Source: Croceicoccus marinus (GTDB taxonomy: Bacteria; Pseudomonadota; Alphaproteobacteria; Sphingomonadales; Sphingomonadaceae). Taken from it: a stretch of DNA of 64,000 bases. The notes beneath the pieces are model-generated. The model worked only from the letters and a program-made list of their open reading frames with translations. It ran no database searches and was not told the DNA's origin. The position numbers were made by a program, and so were the translations under genes. The stretch lies in the NCBI RefSeq assembly GCF_001661675.2, contig NZ_CP019602.1, forward strand, positions 310,001-374,000. The letters run 5' to 3'. Below are positions 55,265 to 64,000 of the stretch, piece after piece (the stretch's first letter is position 1; each line of letters starts with the position of its first letter).

Positions 55265-55639
55265 AAAAACAACCTTCTTGTCGCGAATTCCGCTCGTAAC
55301 AACGCGCGGGCCGCCATGCATGTTTCGGCTTAGCCAATTCGGACGCGCCAGCCAAATGCCTGCTGCCGACTTGCGGTGAAAGGGTGGCGCCGTGACGCCT
55401 TGTAACTCTTTGGGAGCATGATCCCAATGAAGCAGAACTGGCCATTCGCGGCGATTCGTGACAGGGTCGGGTAGAGGGTTTGACTCTGCCAATATTTGTG
55501 AGCATCTGAAAATCAATAAGTCGAGGCGACGGGCGCATGTCCGGCGACCACGAAGTCATCCCGAGAGGATTGCATTGATTGTCCGCGCCTGCGCCGCGCG
55601 GCTGGCCCCGTCTGGAAGGGGTCCTGAAAGGAGAGCAAC
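55265..55639. other. Intergenic region between chvI and pckA, promoters
   Basis: 375 bases without a gene. It must hold the divergent promoters of chvI and pckA. Visible items are a dyad GGCGCCGTGACGCC (about 55388-55401), and a TTGACT at about 55480 in the pckA direction with an AT-rich stretch 17-25 bases later. A GGAAAGG-type purine stretch lies just before pckA. No operator can be assigned by eye. The length suggests complex regulation. Confidence 0.45.
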
Positions 55640-57229
<1,590 letters not shown>

Positions 57230-57248
57230 CCCGAATTCGCGGCACATG

Positions 57249-57283
57249 AAAACGCCCCGGACCAAGGCGGTCCGGGGCGTTTT
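57249..57283 (+). terminator. Intrinsic terminator after pckA
   Basis: AAAACGCCCCGGA (57249-57261) pairs with TCCGGGGCGTTTT (57271-57283), nine-base loop, with T-rich ends in both directions. It can serve pckA and the convergent DUF3597 gene. Confidence 0.88.
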
Positions 57284-57310
57284 CGATTTCGGCCCTGCTG
57301 AGCCGCGACG

Positions 57311-57745
57311 CTAGTCGGTCAGCGAGGCGGGAACCTTGCCGCCATTCGCGGCCAGTTCACGCATCACCTGCTTGTGCATCCAGATGTTATCCTCGGCCGA
57401 CCCTTCGTAATCGGTGCGCCCCATTTCGGCAGCAAGTTCCTTGCGATTGGCATAGCCGGCATCGATGTCGAGCAGCTTCATCAGATCGACGATGGAACTG
57501 CGCCAGTTGAGGTCCTTGCCCTCGCCCATCGAAGCGAGCCGGGCCTCCACGTCGACCTCTGCCATCGGCGCGGGCTTGGCCTGAGCAGGTTTTGCGGGGG
57601 CGGCCTGTGTCGCGGCGGGGCGCGTCGGAGCGGGACGCGTCGGAGCGGGGCGGGGAGGCGCGGTCTTGCCGGCTGCGGCGCCCGGCTTGGCCTTGTCGTC
57701 GTCCTTGCCGAAGATCGAGTCGCGGATCTTGCTGAATATTCCCAT
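57311..57745 (-). CDS. DUF3597 family protein
   Basis: 144 residues. A short N-terminal MGIFSKIRDSIFGK, a Pro/Ala/Thr-rich linker with repeated PAPTRP and PAKPAQ units (about 24-62), then the conserved domain VEARLASMGEGKDLNWRSSIVDLMKLL, ending NIWMHKQVMRELAANGGKVP. This is DUF3597, helical and of unknown function, often encoded near stress genes. Convergent with pckA. Confidence 0.85.
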   Translation of the reverse strand: MGIFSKIRDSIFGKDDDKAKPGAAAGKTAPPRPAPTRPAPTRPAATQAAPAKPAQAKPAPMAEVDVEARLASMGEGKDLNWRSSIVDLMKLLDIDAGYANRKELAAEMGRTDYEGSAEDNIWMHKQVMRELAANGGKVPASLTD

Positions 57746-57873
57746 GTCGATTTCCTGTTGATCCTTTCAAAGCCCATTGGCCAAAGCCGGTCCGGACGAT
57801 AACCGCCGAGCGCGGCCCGGGTTGCATCATTTGGGGTGTTCGGAGCCGAAAGCGCGGTCTATGCGCTGGCGGC

Positions 57874-58074
57874 ATGGCCGATATCGCGCTTTCCCTGATG
57901 GTGCTTTGCGCCGCGGTGATGACCGTGGCGGCGTTCTTCGCGTTCCGCCGGGGCGACCGGAAACAGGGTGCGCTGATGCTGGTGCTCGCGGCGGTGCTGG
58001 CGATCAATGTCGCGATCTGGACCGTGCCCGGCCCCGGCGAAACGCTGAGCGATGCCTCGGAAGGCGGCGGCTAG
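57874..58074 (+). CDS. Small membrane protein
   Basis: 66 residues with two hydrophobic segments (IALSLMVLCAAVMTVAAFFAF and GALMLVLAAVLAINVAIW) separated by a basic turn RRGDRKQ, so both ends are predicted outside the cytoplasm. The stop overlaps the pyrC-like stop by four bases (convergent). No family is recognised. It is called because of membrane-like composition and a lack of a better frame. Confidence 0.55.
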   Translation: MADIALSLMVLCAAVMTVAAFFAFRRGDRKQGALMLVLAAVLAINVAIWTVPGPGETLSDASEGGG

Positions 58075-59306
58075 CCCTCGATCTTCTGGCCGCCCTTGAA
58101 CAGGGCAATGGCGCGGCCCTGCACCGGCTGCTTGTCGAACGGGGTGTTGCCCGCCTGCGCTTCCATCCGATCCGAATCGACGATCCATGGGCGGTCGGGA
58201 TCGATGACCGCGATGTCGGCTTCCAGTCCCGCTTCCAGCCGCCCCGCCTCGACCCCCAGGATGCGCGCGGGATTGACGCATAGCAATTCGCACATCCGTG
58301 CCATGTCGATCACCCCGTCGCGCACCAGGCTGAGCGTCAGCGGCAGCAGCGTCTCCGCGCCCGCCATGCCGGGGGCGGCATCGACGAAGGGCAGGCGCTT
58401 GTCCTCTGGCCCGCGCGGGTCGTGGCCCGATGCGATGGTGTCGATCGTGCCGTCCGCCAGCGCGATGCGTACGGCCAGCCGGTCCGCCTCGCTACGCAGC
58501 GGCGGCGAAAGGCGGGTAAAGGTCAGGAAACCCGCAGTCGCGATATCCGACAGCATGAAATAGGCGGGGGTCACGCCGCAGGTCAGCCGCACGCCGCGCG
58601 CCTTGGCCGCGCGGACCAGGTCGAGCCCCGCGGCGGTCGTCACCTGCCGGATATGCAGATGAGCGCCTGCCATCTCGGCCAGCGCGATGTCGCGCATGAT
58701 GGCCAGCGATTCCGCTTCGGCAGGGGCGCTTGGCAGGCCGAGACGGGTCGCCATCTCGCCGGCGGTCGCCACGGCCCCGCCGGTCAGTCCGGCATCCTCG
58801 GCATGAGAGATGACGGGCAGGCCGAGCATCGCGGCATATTGCATCATGCGCAGCATGATGCCCGAATCGCCCAGCCATTGGCGACCCGACGACACGGCGC
58901 GCGCGCCCGCTTCCTGCATCAGTCCCAGCTCGGGCAGTTCCGAGCCCGCCAGTCCGCGCGTCGCGGCGGCGATGGGATGGACCCACAGGTCGGGCTTGCC
59001 ATAGCTGGCGGCGAAACGGACTCGCGCCGGGTAGTCCAGCGGCGGGTTCTGGTCGGGCATCAGCGCGGCGCGGGTGATGCCGCCGAAATGGAACGCGGGC
59101 TTGTCGATCTCGAACACGCCAAGGTCGATGATGCCGGGCATGACGATCTTGCCCCTGGCGTCATGGGTGCGGTCGCCGGGCTGTGCCTCGACTTCGCCTG
59201 CCGCGACGATGCGGTCGCCTTCGCAGCGGATCGATCCGGCAGAAGGCGCGCCGCTGCCGGTGAGCAACTTTCCGCCCGTGATGATCAGGGGTTCGCGCGG
59301 GATCAT
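58071..59306 (-). CDS. Dihydroorotase homologue, probably non-catalytic (PyrX type)
   Basis: 411 residues from the ATG at 59304-59306, which overlaps the pyrB stop in ATGA. The amidohydrolase fold is clear, but at the place of the metal-binding HxH (normally PGxIDxHVHxRxP) it reads [15 protein letters not shown], so both His are missing. SHAEDAG and [12 protein letters not shown] are kept. Such homologues associate with PyrB as a structural partner and do not hydrolyse dihydroorotate. An active PyrC must lie elsewhere. Confidence 0.88.
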   Translation of the reverse strand: MIPREPLIITGGKLLTGSGAPSAGSIRCEGDRIVAAGEVEAQPGDRTHDARGKIVMPGIIDLGVFEIDKPAFHFGGITRAALMPDQNPPLDYPARVRFAASYGKPDLWVHPIAAATRGLAGSELPELGLMQEAGARAVSSGRQWLGDSGIMLRMMQYAAMLGLPVISHAEDAGLTGGAVATAGEMATRLGLPSAPAEAESLAIMRDIALAEMAGAHLHIRQVTTAAGLDLVRAAKARGVRLTCGVTPAYFMLSDIATAGFLTFTRLSPPLRSEADRLAVRIALADGTIDTIASGHDPRGPEDKRLPFVDAAPGMAGAETLLPLTLSLVRDGVIDMARMCELLCVNPARILGVEAGRLEAGLEADIAVIDPDRPWIVDSDRMEAQAGNTPFDKQPVQGRAIALFKGGQKIEG

Positions 59307-60325
59307 AGCGAATTCCACCCTTCGACACCGCGCGCGCGGCGCGTCACCACGTCCAGGCAGGCCATGCGCAGCGCCACGCCCATCTCCACCTGCCGGGTGA
59401 TGGCCGAGCGTTCGAGCATGTCTGCGACCGACGAATCGATCTCGACCCCGCGGTTCATCGGGCCGGGATGCATGACCAGCGCATGCGGCGCGGCGCGCTT
59501 CAGCCGCTCGGGCGTCAGGCCGAACAGATGGCGATACTCTCGGGCCGAGGGGATGAAGGGGCCTGCCATGCGTTCGTTCTGGAGGCGCAGCATCATCACC
59601 ACGTCGACCCCGTCGATGGCGGCATTGAAATCGCTGAAGGGCGTGACCTTCATATGCTCGATCGCCGCTGGCATCAGGGCGGGCGGGGCGCAGACGCGCA
59701 CTTCGGCGCCCAATGTCGTCAGCAGCAATATGTTCGATCGCGCCACCCGGCTGTGCATGATGTCGCCGCAGATCGCGATCTTCAGCTTCGCGAATTCGTC
59801 GCTGAGCGGACAGCTGTCGCTGCGCAGCCAGAACCGCATGGTCAGCGCGTCGAGCAGCGCCTGCGTCGGGTGTTCGTGCTGCCCGTCGCCCGCGTTCAGC
59901 ACGGGGCAGTCGACCTTGTCCGCGATCAGTTGCACCGCGCCGGACGACGAATGGCGGATCACGATGGCATCGGCGCGCATGGCGTTCAGCGTTGTCGCCG
60001 TGTCGATCAGCGTCTCGCCCTTCTTCACGCTGGACTGCGCGGCGTGCATGTTGACCACGTCGGCGCCCAGCCTTTTGCCCGCGATCTCGAACGACAGCAG
60101 CGTGCGGGTCGAATTTTCGAAGAACGCGTTGATGATGGTCAGGCCCGCCAGCGCGTCGGCATGTTTCGCGGGCTGGCGATTGAGTGCGACCCATTGCTCC
60201 GCCTCATCCAGCAGATAATGGATTTCCCAAGGAGCCAGCGGCGCGATGCCGATCAGGTCCTTGTGCGGAAACGCGTCGCCACCGGCGGGATAGCGGGTGG
60301 AGGAGGGGTTTGGTGCATCGCTCAT
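59303..60325 (-). CDS. pyrB: Aspartate carbamoyltransferase
   Basis: 340 residues. The carbamoyl-phosphate site [22 protein letters not shown] and the aspartate-side [12 protein letters not shown] are typical. [14 protein letters not shown] is the C-terminal aspartate loop. It makes carbamoyl-aspartate in pyrimidine synthesis. It overlaps the non-catalytic dihydroorotase gene, the typical dodecameric pair. No pyrI is present. Divergent from sppA. Confidence 0.96.
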   Translation of the reverse strand: MSDAPNPSSTRYPAGGDAFPHKDLIGIAPLAPWEIHYLLDEAEQWVALNRQPAKHADALAGLTIINAFFENSTRTLLSFEIAGKRLGADVVNMHAAQSSVKKGETLIDTATTLNAMRADAIVIRHSSSGAVQLIADKVDCPVLNAGDGQHEHPTQALLDALTMRFWLRSDSCPLSDEFAKLKIAICGDIMHSRVARSNILLLTTLGAEVRVCAPPALMPAAIEHMKVTPFSDFNAAIDGVDVVMMLRLQNERMAGPFIPSAREYRHLFGLTPERLKRAAPHALVMHPGPMNRGVEIDSSVADMLERSAITRQVEMGVALRMACLDVVTRRARGVEGWNSL

Positions 60326-60499
60326 CTTGAGACCGGGCGTCTAAATGGCCTTTCGCGTTCCGGCAAGGCCGATGGCGCGCGCCGTGCAAAGCCCCCCCTT
60401 CGGTCCGGCACGCGTTTCGCATTTGCGACATTGGCCGCCCCGCCTTAACTAGCGCGCAAATGCCGGGCGATCTTGGCCCGCGCAGGAAGGAAGTTCATC

Positions 60500-62377
60500 A
60501 TGGCGTTCGCGCGCAAGGTCTGGAAGCTGCTGGTCGCCATCAAGGACGGGCTTGTCCTGCTGCTTTTGCTGCTGTTCTTCGGTGCGCTCTATGCCGTGCT
60601 GACCTTTCGCCCGGTGGCCGCCGTGGTCGAGGATGGCGCGCTGCTGGTCGCGCTGGACGGCGTGGTTGTGGAAGAGCCCGCGCCGACCGATCCGTTCGCC
60701 ATGGTCCTGTCGACCAGCACGCCGATCCAGGAACACCGCGCCCGCGATGTGGTTCGCGCGATCGAGGGGGCGGCAACCGACGAGCGGGTCAAGGCGGTGG
60801 TGCTCGACCTCGACTATTTCCTTGGGGGCGGGCAGGTCCACATGGAAGAGATCGGCAAGGCGATCGACAAGGTGCGCGCCGCGGACAAGCCGGTGCTCAC
60901 CCATGCCATCGCCTATACCGGCGACAGCATGCAGCTGGCCGCCCATGCCAGCGAGATATGGGTCGATCCGCTGGGCGGCGCGCCCGTGGCGGGACCGGGG
61001 GGCACCTATCTGTTCTTCGGGCAGATCGCCGAGCGGCTGAAGATCAACGTTCACGTCTATCGCACGGGCGAATACAAGAGCGCGGTCGAGCCCTATACGC
61101 TGAGCGGATTTTCCGGTGCCGCACGCAGTGACATCGAGGGGACCTATGGCAATCTGTGGGAAAACTGGCTCGACGGCGTGAGGAGGGCCCGCCCCCAGGC
61201 GCAGGTGCGGCAGGTGGCGATGGACCCCGTCGCCCCGATCCGCGCGGCGAACGGCAATGGGGCGCTGGCGGCTGTCAATACGGGGCTGGCCGACCGGATC
61301 GGCAGCTATGAGGATTTCTCGCTGCGCGTCGCCGAACTGGTCGGCAACGACCCCAACCTGCCCGACGAGCCGCGCAGCTTTGCCCACACCTCCTATCGCG
61401 ACTGGGTCGAGGCGGTAGCGCCGCCGCAGGACGGGCGGGCGATCGGCGTGGTCACGGTCGCGGGCAGCATCGTCGACGGCGAGGCCGGGCCCGGCACCGC
61501 CGGCGGCGACCGCATCGCCGCCCTGCTGGACGAGGCACTGCAGGACGATCTGGCCGCGCTGGTGGTGCGCGTCGATTCGCCGGGTGGATCGGTCACGGCG
61601 TCGGAGCGGATCCGGCAGGCGATCCTGCGCCACAAGGCGCGCGGCATTCCGGTCGTGGTGTCGATGGCCAATGTCGCGGCCAGCGGCGGATATTATGTGG
61701 CGACGCCGGGCGATGCGATCTTCGCCGATCCGTCGACCATAACCGGCTCGATCGGCGTATTCCTGGCCGTGCCGAGCGTCGAGAACGCTCTGCCCGAATG
61801 GGGCGTGACCACCGATTCGATCCGGACGAGCCCGCTTGCGGGCCAGCCCGACCTGCTGGGCGGTTTCACGCCCGAGATGGACGCGATCCTGCAGTCGCAG
61901 GTCGAGCACAGCTATGATTTGTTCCTGGGACTGGTATCGGAAAGCCGCGACATCAGCCGGGCGCGGCTGCGCACCGATATCGCCGGTGGGCGCATCTGGG
62001 CAGGCGGCCCGGCGCGGCAGGTGGGGCTGGTCGACCGCTTCGGCAATCTCGACGAAGCGCTGGTTCATGCGGCGCAGCTTGCAGGGCTGGGCGCAGGCGA
62101 CTGGCACGCCCGCTACCTTCAGGACGAGCCAGATCCCTTCACCGCCTTTTTGCAGTCGATGACGGCGCCAGAAGAAACGGTGGAGGAGGGCGACATGCTG
62201 GCGGTGATGATGGCGCGGCGCGATCTGGTCGCGGGACGCTCACTGGCCGATCTGGTGCAATTGCTCGATCGGCCGCGCATCCAGGCGCGATGCCTGGGCT
62301 GTCCGCCGCCGGTTTCGGGCGCAGAAAACGCCAGGCCCGCGGCTTTGCGGGTCCTGCTTGACCGGTTGGGGCTCTGA
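60500..62377 (+). CDS. sppA: Signal peptide peptidase SppA, 67-kDa type
   Basis: 625 residues from the ATG at 60500 with GGAAG before it. One N-terminal membrane helix (LVLLLLLLFFGALYAVL). Two tandem SppA domains: the first has the catalytic Lys in YRTGEYKSAVEP (Lys 193). The second has the nucleophile Ser in NVAASGGYYVATP (Ser 395), in the two-domain arrangement of E. coli SppA (Lys 209, Ser 409). It degrades cleaved signal peptides in the membrane. Confidence 0.95.
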   Translation: MAFARKVWKLLVAIKDGLVLLLLLLFFGALYAVLTFRPVAAVVEDGALLVALDGVVVEEPAPTDPFAMVLSTSTPIQEHRARDVVRAIEGAATDERVKAVVLDLDYFLGGGQVHMEEIGKAIDKVRAADKPVLTHAIAYTGDSMQLAAHASEIWVDPLGGAPVAGPGGTYLFFGQIAERLKINVHVYRTGEYKSAVEPYTLSGFSGAARSDIEGTYGNLWENWLDGVRRARPQAQVRQVAMDPVAPIRAANGNGALAAVNTGLADRIGSYEDFSLRVAELVGNDPNLPDEPRSFAHTSYRDWVEAVAPPQDGRAIGVVTVAGSIVDGEAGPGTAGGDRIAALLDEALQDDLAALVVRVDSPGGSVTASERIRQAILRHKARGIPVVVSMANVAASGGYYVATPGDAIFADPSTITGSIGVFLAVPSVENALPEWGVTTDSIRTSPLAGQPDLLGGFTPEMDAILQSQVEHSYDLFLGLVSESRDISRARLRTDIAGGRIWAGGPARQVGLVDRFGNLDEALVHAAQLAGLGAGDWHARYLQDEPDPFTAFLQSMTAPEETVEEGDMLAVMMARRDLVAGRSLADLVQLLDRPRIQARCLGCPPPVSGAENARPAALRVLLDRLGL

Positions 62378-62396
62378 GCCTCGCAGGCTGCGCCGA

Positions 62397-62585
62397 TCAG
62401 TCTGGCGGCATCGGTGTTTCGGGCAGCACCGGGTCCGGATTGTCGTAGTCGGGGGTCGGCGTCTCGAACTCGTCGGGGCGCGCGGGTTCGCCGGGCGCTT
62501 CGTTTGGCGAAGGCGTCACTGGCGCCTCGGGCGGAGCCGCGGGTTCGATCGTATCGGGCGAGGGGATGTTGGGTTGCGTAGCCAT
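62397..62585 (-). CDS. Small Pro-rich protein
   Basis: 62 residues from the ATG at 62583-62585, starting MATQPNIPSPDTIEPAAPPE and ending LPETPMPPD. It is Pro, Glu and Asp rich, and probably disordered. From memory, similar short MATxPxIxxPDxIEP proteins recur in sphingomonads; function unknown. A longer upstream frame crosses the tRNA-Leu gene, so it is not used. Convergent with sppA. Confidence 0.55.
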   Translation of the reverse strand: MATQPNIPSPDTIEPAAPPEAPVTPSPNEAPGEPARPDEFETPTPDYDNPDPVLPETPMPPD

Positions 62586-62721
62586 GGCTTTGGAACGCGC
62601 CAAAAGCGCGAACGATCCACGGGACATCCGCGCCGGTCCCCAATGCGCTTGCTCTTTTGCCGCCTGTCCGATAGAGGCCCGCGAGCCTGAAAATCCTGTC
62701 CGCTGGTCGGCACAGGGCAAC

Positions 62722-62806
62722 GCGGGCGTGGCGGAACTGGTAGACGCGCCAGATTTAGGTTCTGGTATCGCAAGATGTGGGGGTTCGAGTCCCTTCGCCC
62801 GCACCA
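62722..62806 (+). tRNA. tRNA-Leu (anticodon UAG)
   Basis: 85 bases with encoded CCA. The acceptor is GCGGGCG/CGCCCGC. The anticodon stem is CCAGA/TCTGG with loop TTTAGGT (anticodon TAG). A long class II variable arm (ATCGCAAGAT) follows, and the T-arm carries GGTTCGAGTCC. It lies between a small Pro-rich gene and tig. Confidence 0.97.
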
Positions 62807-62888
62807 GGCTCGCCGCGCATTATCGCGGCCCTTTGTTGTCCGTGCGGCTCCCAGAGAACGCAATACAGCGACGCCTGAAAGAGACATC

Positions 62889-64000
62889 ATGCAGATTTCC
62901 GAAACCAAGAACGACGGGCTTGCCCGCGCATATACCGTCAAGATCCCCGCCGGCGAGATCGCCGACAAGGTCAGCGCCGAGATCAAGAAGATCGCGCCGC
63001 AGGTCCGCATGCCCGGCTTCCGCCCCGGCAAGGTGCCCGCGAACCTGGTCAGGAAGATGCATGGCGAGGCGATCCACGCCGACGTGCTGAACAAGACCGT
63101 GCGCGAAAGCGTCGACAAGGTGATGGCCGAGCACAAGCTGCGCCCCGCGATGCAGCCCGCAGTCTCGCTTGGCGAAGACTATGAGGAAGGCAAGGACGCC
63201 GAGGTCGCGATCGAGCTGGAAATCCTGCCCGCGATCGACACCCCCAAGACCGACGACCTGAAGCTGGAACGCCTGGTCGTTCCCGTCAGCGACGAAGCCG
63301 TGGACGAGGCAGTTGCCAAGTTCGCCGAGGGCCAGAAGAGCTTCGAGGACGCCAAGAAGACCCACAAGGCAGGTGAAGGCGACCAGCTGATCATCGATTT
63401 CGTCGGCAAGCTCGACGGCGAGGAATTCGAAGGCGGCAAGGCCGAGGACGCCCCGCTGGAAATCGGCGCGGGCCGCTTCATCCCCGGTTTCGAGGAGCAG
63501 CTCACCGGCGTGAAGACTGGCGAGGAAAAGACCATCACGGTCACCTTCCCCGAGGATTATCCCGCCGCGCATCTCGCCGGCAAGGAAGCCCAGTTCGACA
63601 TCACCGTAAAGGCGGTGAAGGTCCCGGGCGAGACCAAGATTGACGACGAGTTCGCCAAGTCGCTGGGGCTCGAAGGTCTCGACAAGCTCAAGGAACTGCT
63701 CAAGGCGCAGCTGGAGCAGGAAACCGCCGGCCTGACCCGCACGCAGATGAAGCGCCAGCTTCTCGACGCGCTGGCCGCCGGTCACGATTTCCCGGTCCCC
63801 GGCCAGATGGTCGATGCCGAGTTCGAGCAGATCTGGCAGCAGCTTCAGCACGAAGCCAGCCACGAGGAAGATCCCGAAGCCGCGATGAAGGAGATCGAGG
63901 CCGAGAAGGACGACTATCGCAAGATCGCCGAGCGCCGCGTGCGCCTGGGCCTGCTGCTGTCGGAAATCGGCCAGGCCAACGGCGTCGAAGTGTCGAGCCA
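62889..64000 (+). CDS. tig: Trigger factor, C-terminus outside window
   Basis: The ATG at 62889 opens a frame that runs to the window end (370 codons). The N-terminal ribosome-binding domain has the signature GFRPGKVP (about 41-48). The FKBP-type PPIase domain (about 160-245) has GDQLIIDFVGKLDGEEF, GAGRFIPGFEEQLTGVKTGE and FPEDYPAAHLAGKEA. The helical chaperone domain begins about 255 and is cut off. It binds nascent chains at the ribosome exit. clpP and clpX are expected next. Confidence 0.96.
   Translation, partial: MQISETKNDGLARAYTVKIPAGEIADKVSAEIKKIAPQVRMPGFRPGKVPANLVRKMHGEAIHADVLNKTVRESVDKVMAEHKLRPAMQPAVSLGEDYEEGKDAEVAIELEILPAIDTPKTDDLKLERLVVPVSDEAVDEAVAKFAEGQKSFEDAKKTHKAGEGDQLIIDFVGKLDGEEFEGGKAEDAPLEIGAGRFIPGFEEQLTGVKTGEEKTITVTFPEDYPAAHLAGKEAQFDITVKAVKVPGETKIDDEFAKSLGLEGLDKLKELLKAQLEQETAGLTRTQMKRQLLDALAAGHDFPVPGQMVDAEFEQIWQQLQHEASHEEDPEAAMKEIEAEKDDYRKIAERRVRLGLLLSEIGQANGVEVSS

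Noticed and set aside
58422..60218. Plus-strand frame of 598 codons opposite the pyrC-like and pyrB genes
   Set aside because: Shadow across two overlapping real genes with clear motifs.

Overview
The window is GC-rich alphaproteobacterial chromosome. Gene content and order point to Sphingomonadales, most likely the Erythrobacteraceae/Sphingomonadaceae group. The main pointers are the pckA / chvI-chvG-hprK-rapZ-manX-ptsH cluster, a DUF3297 protein, a non-catalytic dihydroorotase paired with pyrB, a three-gene parA-like/SPOR cluster, and bolA beside a J-domain protein. All family names here come from reading the translated sequence; no database was searched.

Layout. (1) 1-4956 is mobile-element debris. 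It holds a partial hypothetical gene, a nuclease with a topoisomerase-type zinc finger, a tRNA-Leu-like 3' end, and a decayed IS66 transposase whose two parts flank a large serine recombinase cassette. (2) 5332-7346 is a GGDEF-EAL protein broken by one frameshift, followed by about 1 kb with no gene I can name. (3) 8443-17852 is a hemicellulose (arabinoxylan) locus. GH9, esterase and GH51 genes lie on the minus strand; GH43, xylB and xylA lie on the plus strand. Two copies of the dyad TGGTAGCGCTACCA, a LacI-family type operator, sit at its two promoter regions. (4) 18045-25783 carries an OmpA-like protein, tRNA-Val, DUF3297, der, bacterioferritin with its ferredoxin, and the ParA-like / unknown / SPOR trio. 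(5) 25834-35892 is a long minus-strand run: tesB, hppA, and then a tightly overlapping series bolA, GST, pirin, hydrolase, hisG, hisD, DUF1993, nusB, thiL. (6) 35958-40664 holds a J-domain protein, two GST-like proteins, a two-domain VOC protein, an HxlR regulator and cobS without an adjacent cobT. (7) 40819-49639 holds a class A PBP, an oxidoreductase, truA, fmt, recR, def, a 17-cysteine copper-binding-type protein, rmuC and a lipoprotein. (8) 49699-57229 is the signalling block: rRNA/tRNA methyltransferase, HPr, EIIA, RapZ, HPr kinase, ChvG, ChvI and divergent pckA. (9) 57311-64000 holds DUF3597, a small membrane protein, pyrC-like and pyrB, sppA, a small Pro-rich protein, tRNA-Leu and the start of tig.

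How the genes work together. The hemicellulose locus would cut arabinoxylan side chains and backbone (GH51, GH43, GH9, esterase) and feed xylose through XylA and XylB to xylulose 5-phosphate. The PTS proteins have no sugar permease here and sit with HPr kinase and ChvG/ChvI next to pckA. That arrangement is the regulatory, carbon/nitrogen-sensing kind known in alphaproteobacteria. The overlapping bolA-to-thiL series suggests one transcript linking redox/iron genes with histidine and thiamine synthesis.

The most distinctive items are the recombinase cassette between IS66 fragments, the paired operators of the hemicellulose locus, the ParA-like/SPOR trio, the orphan cobS, and the histidine-rich loop in peptide deformylase. 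I see no CRISPR array, prophage or secretion system.
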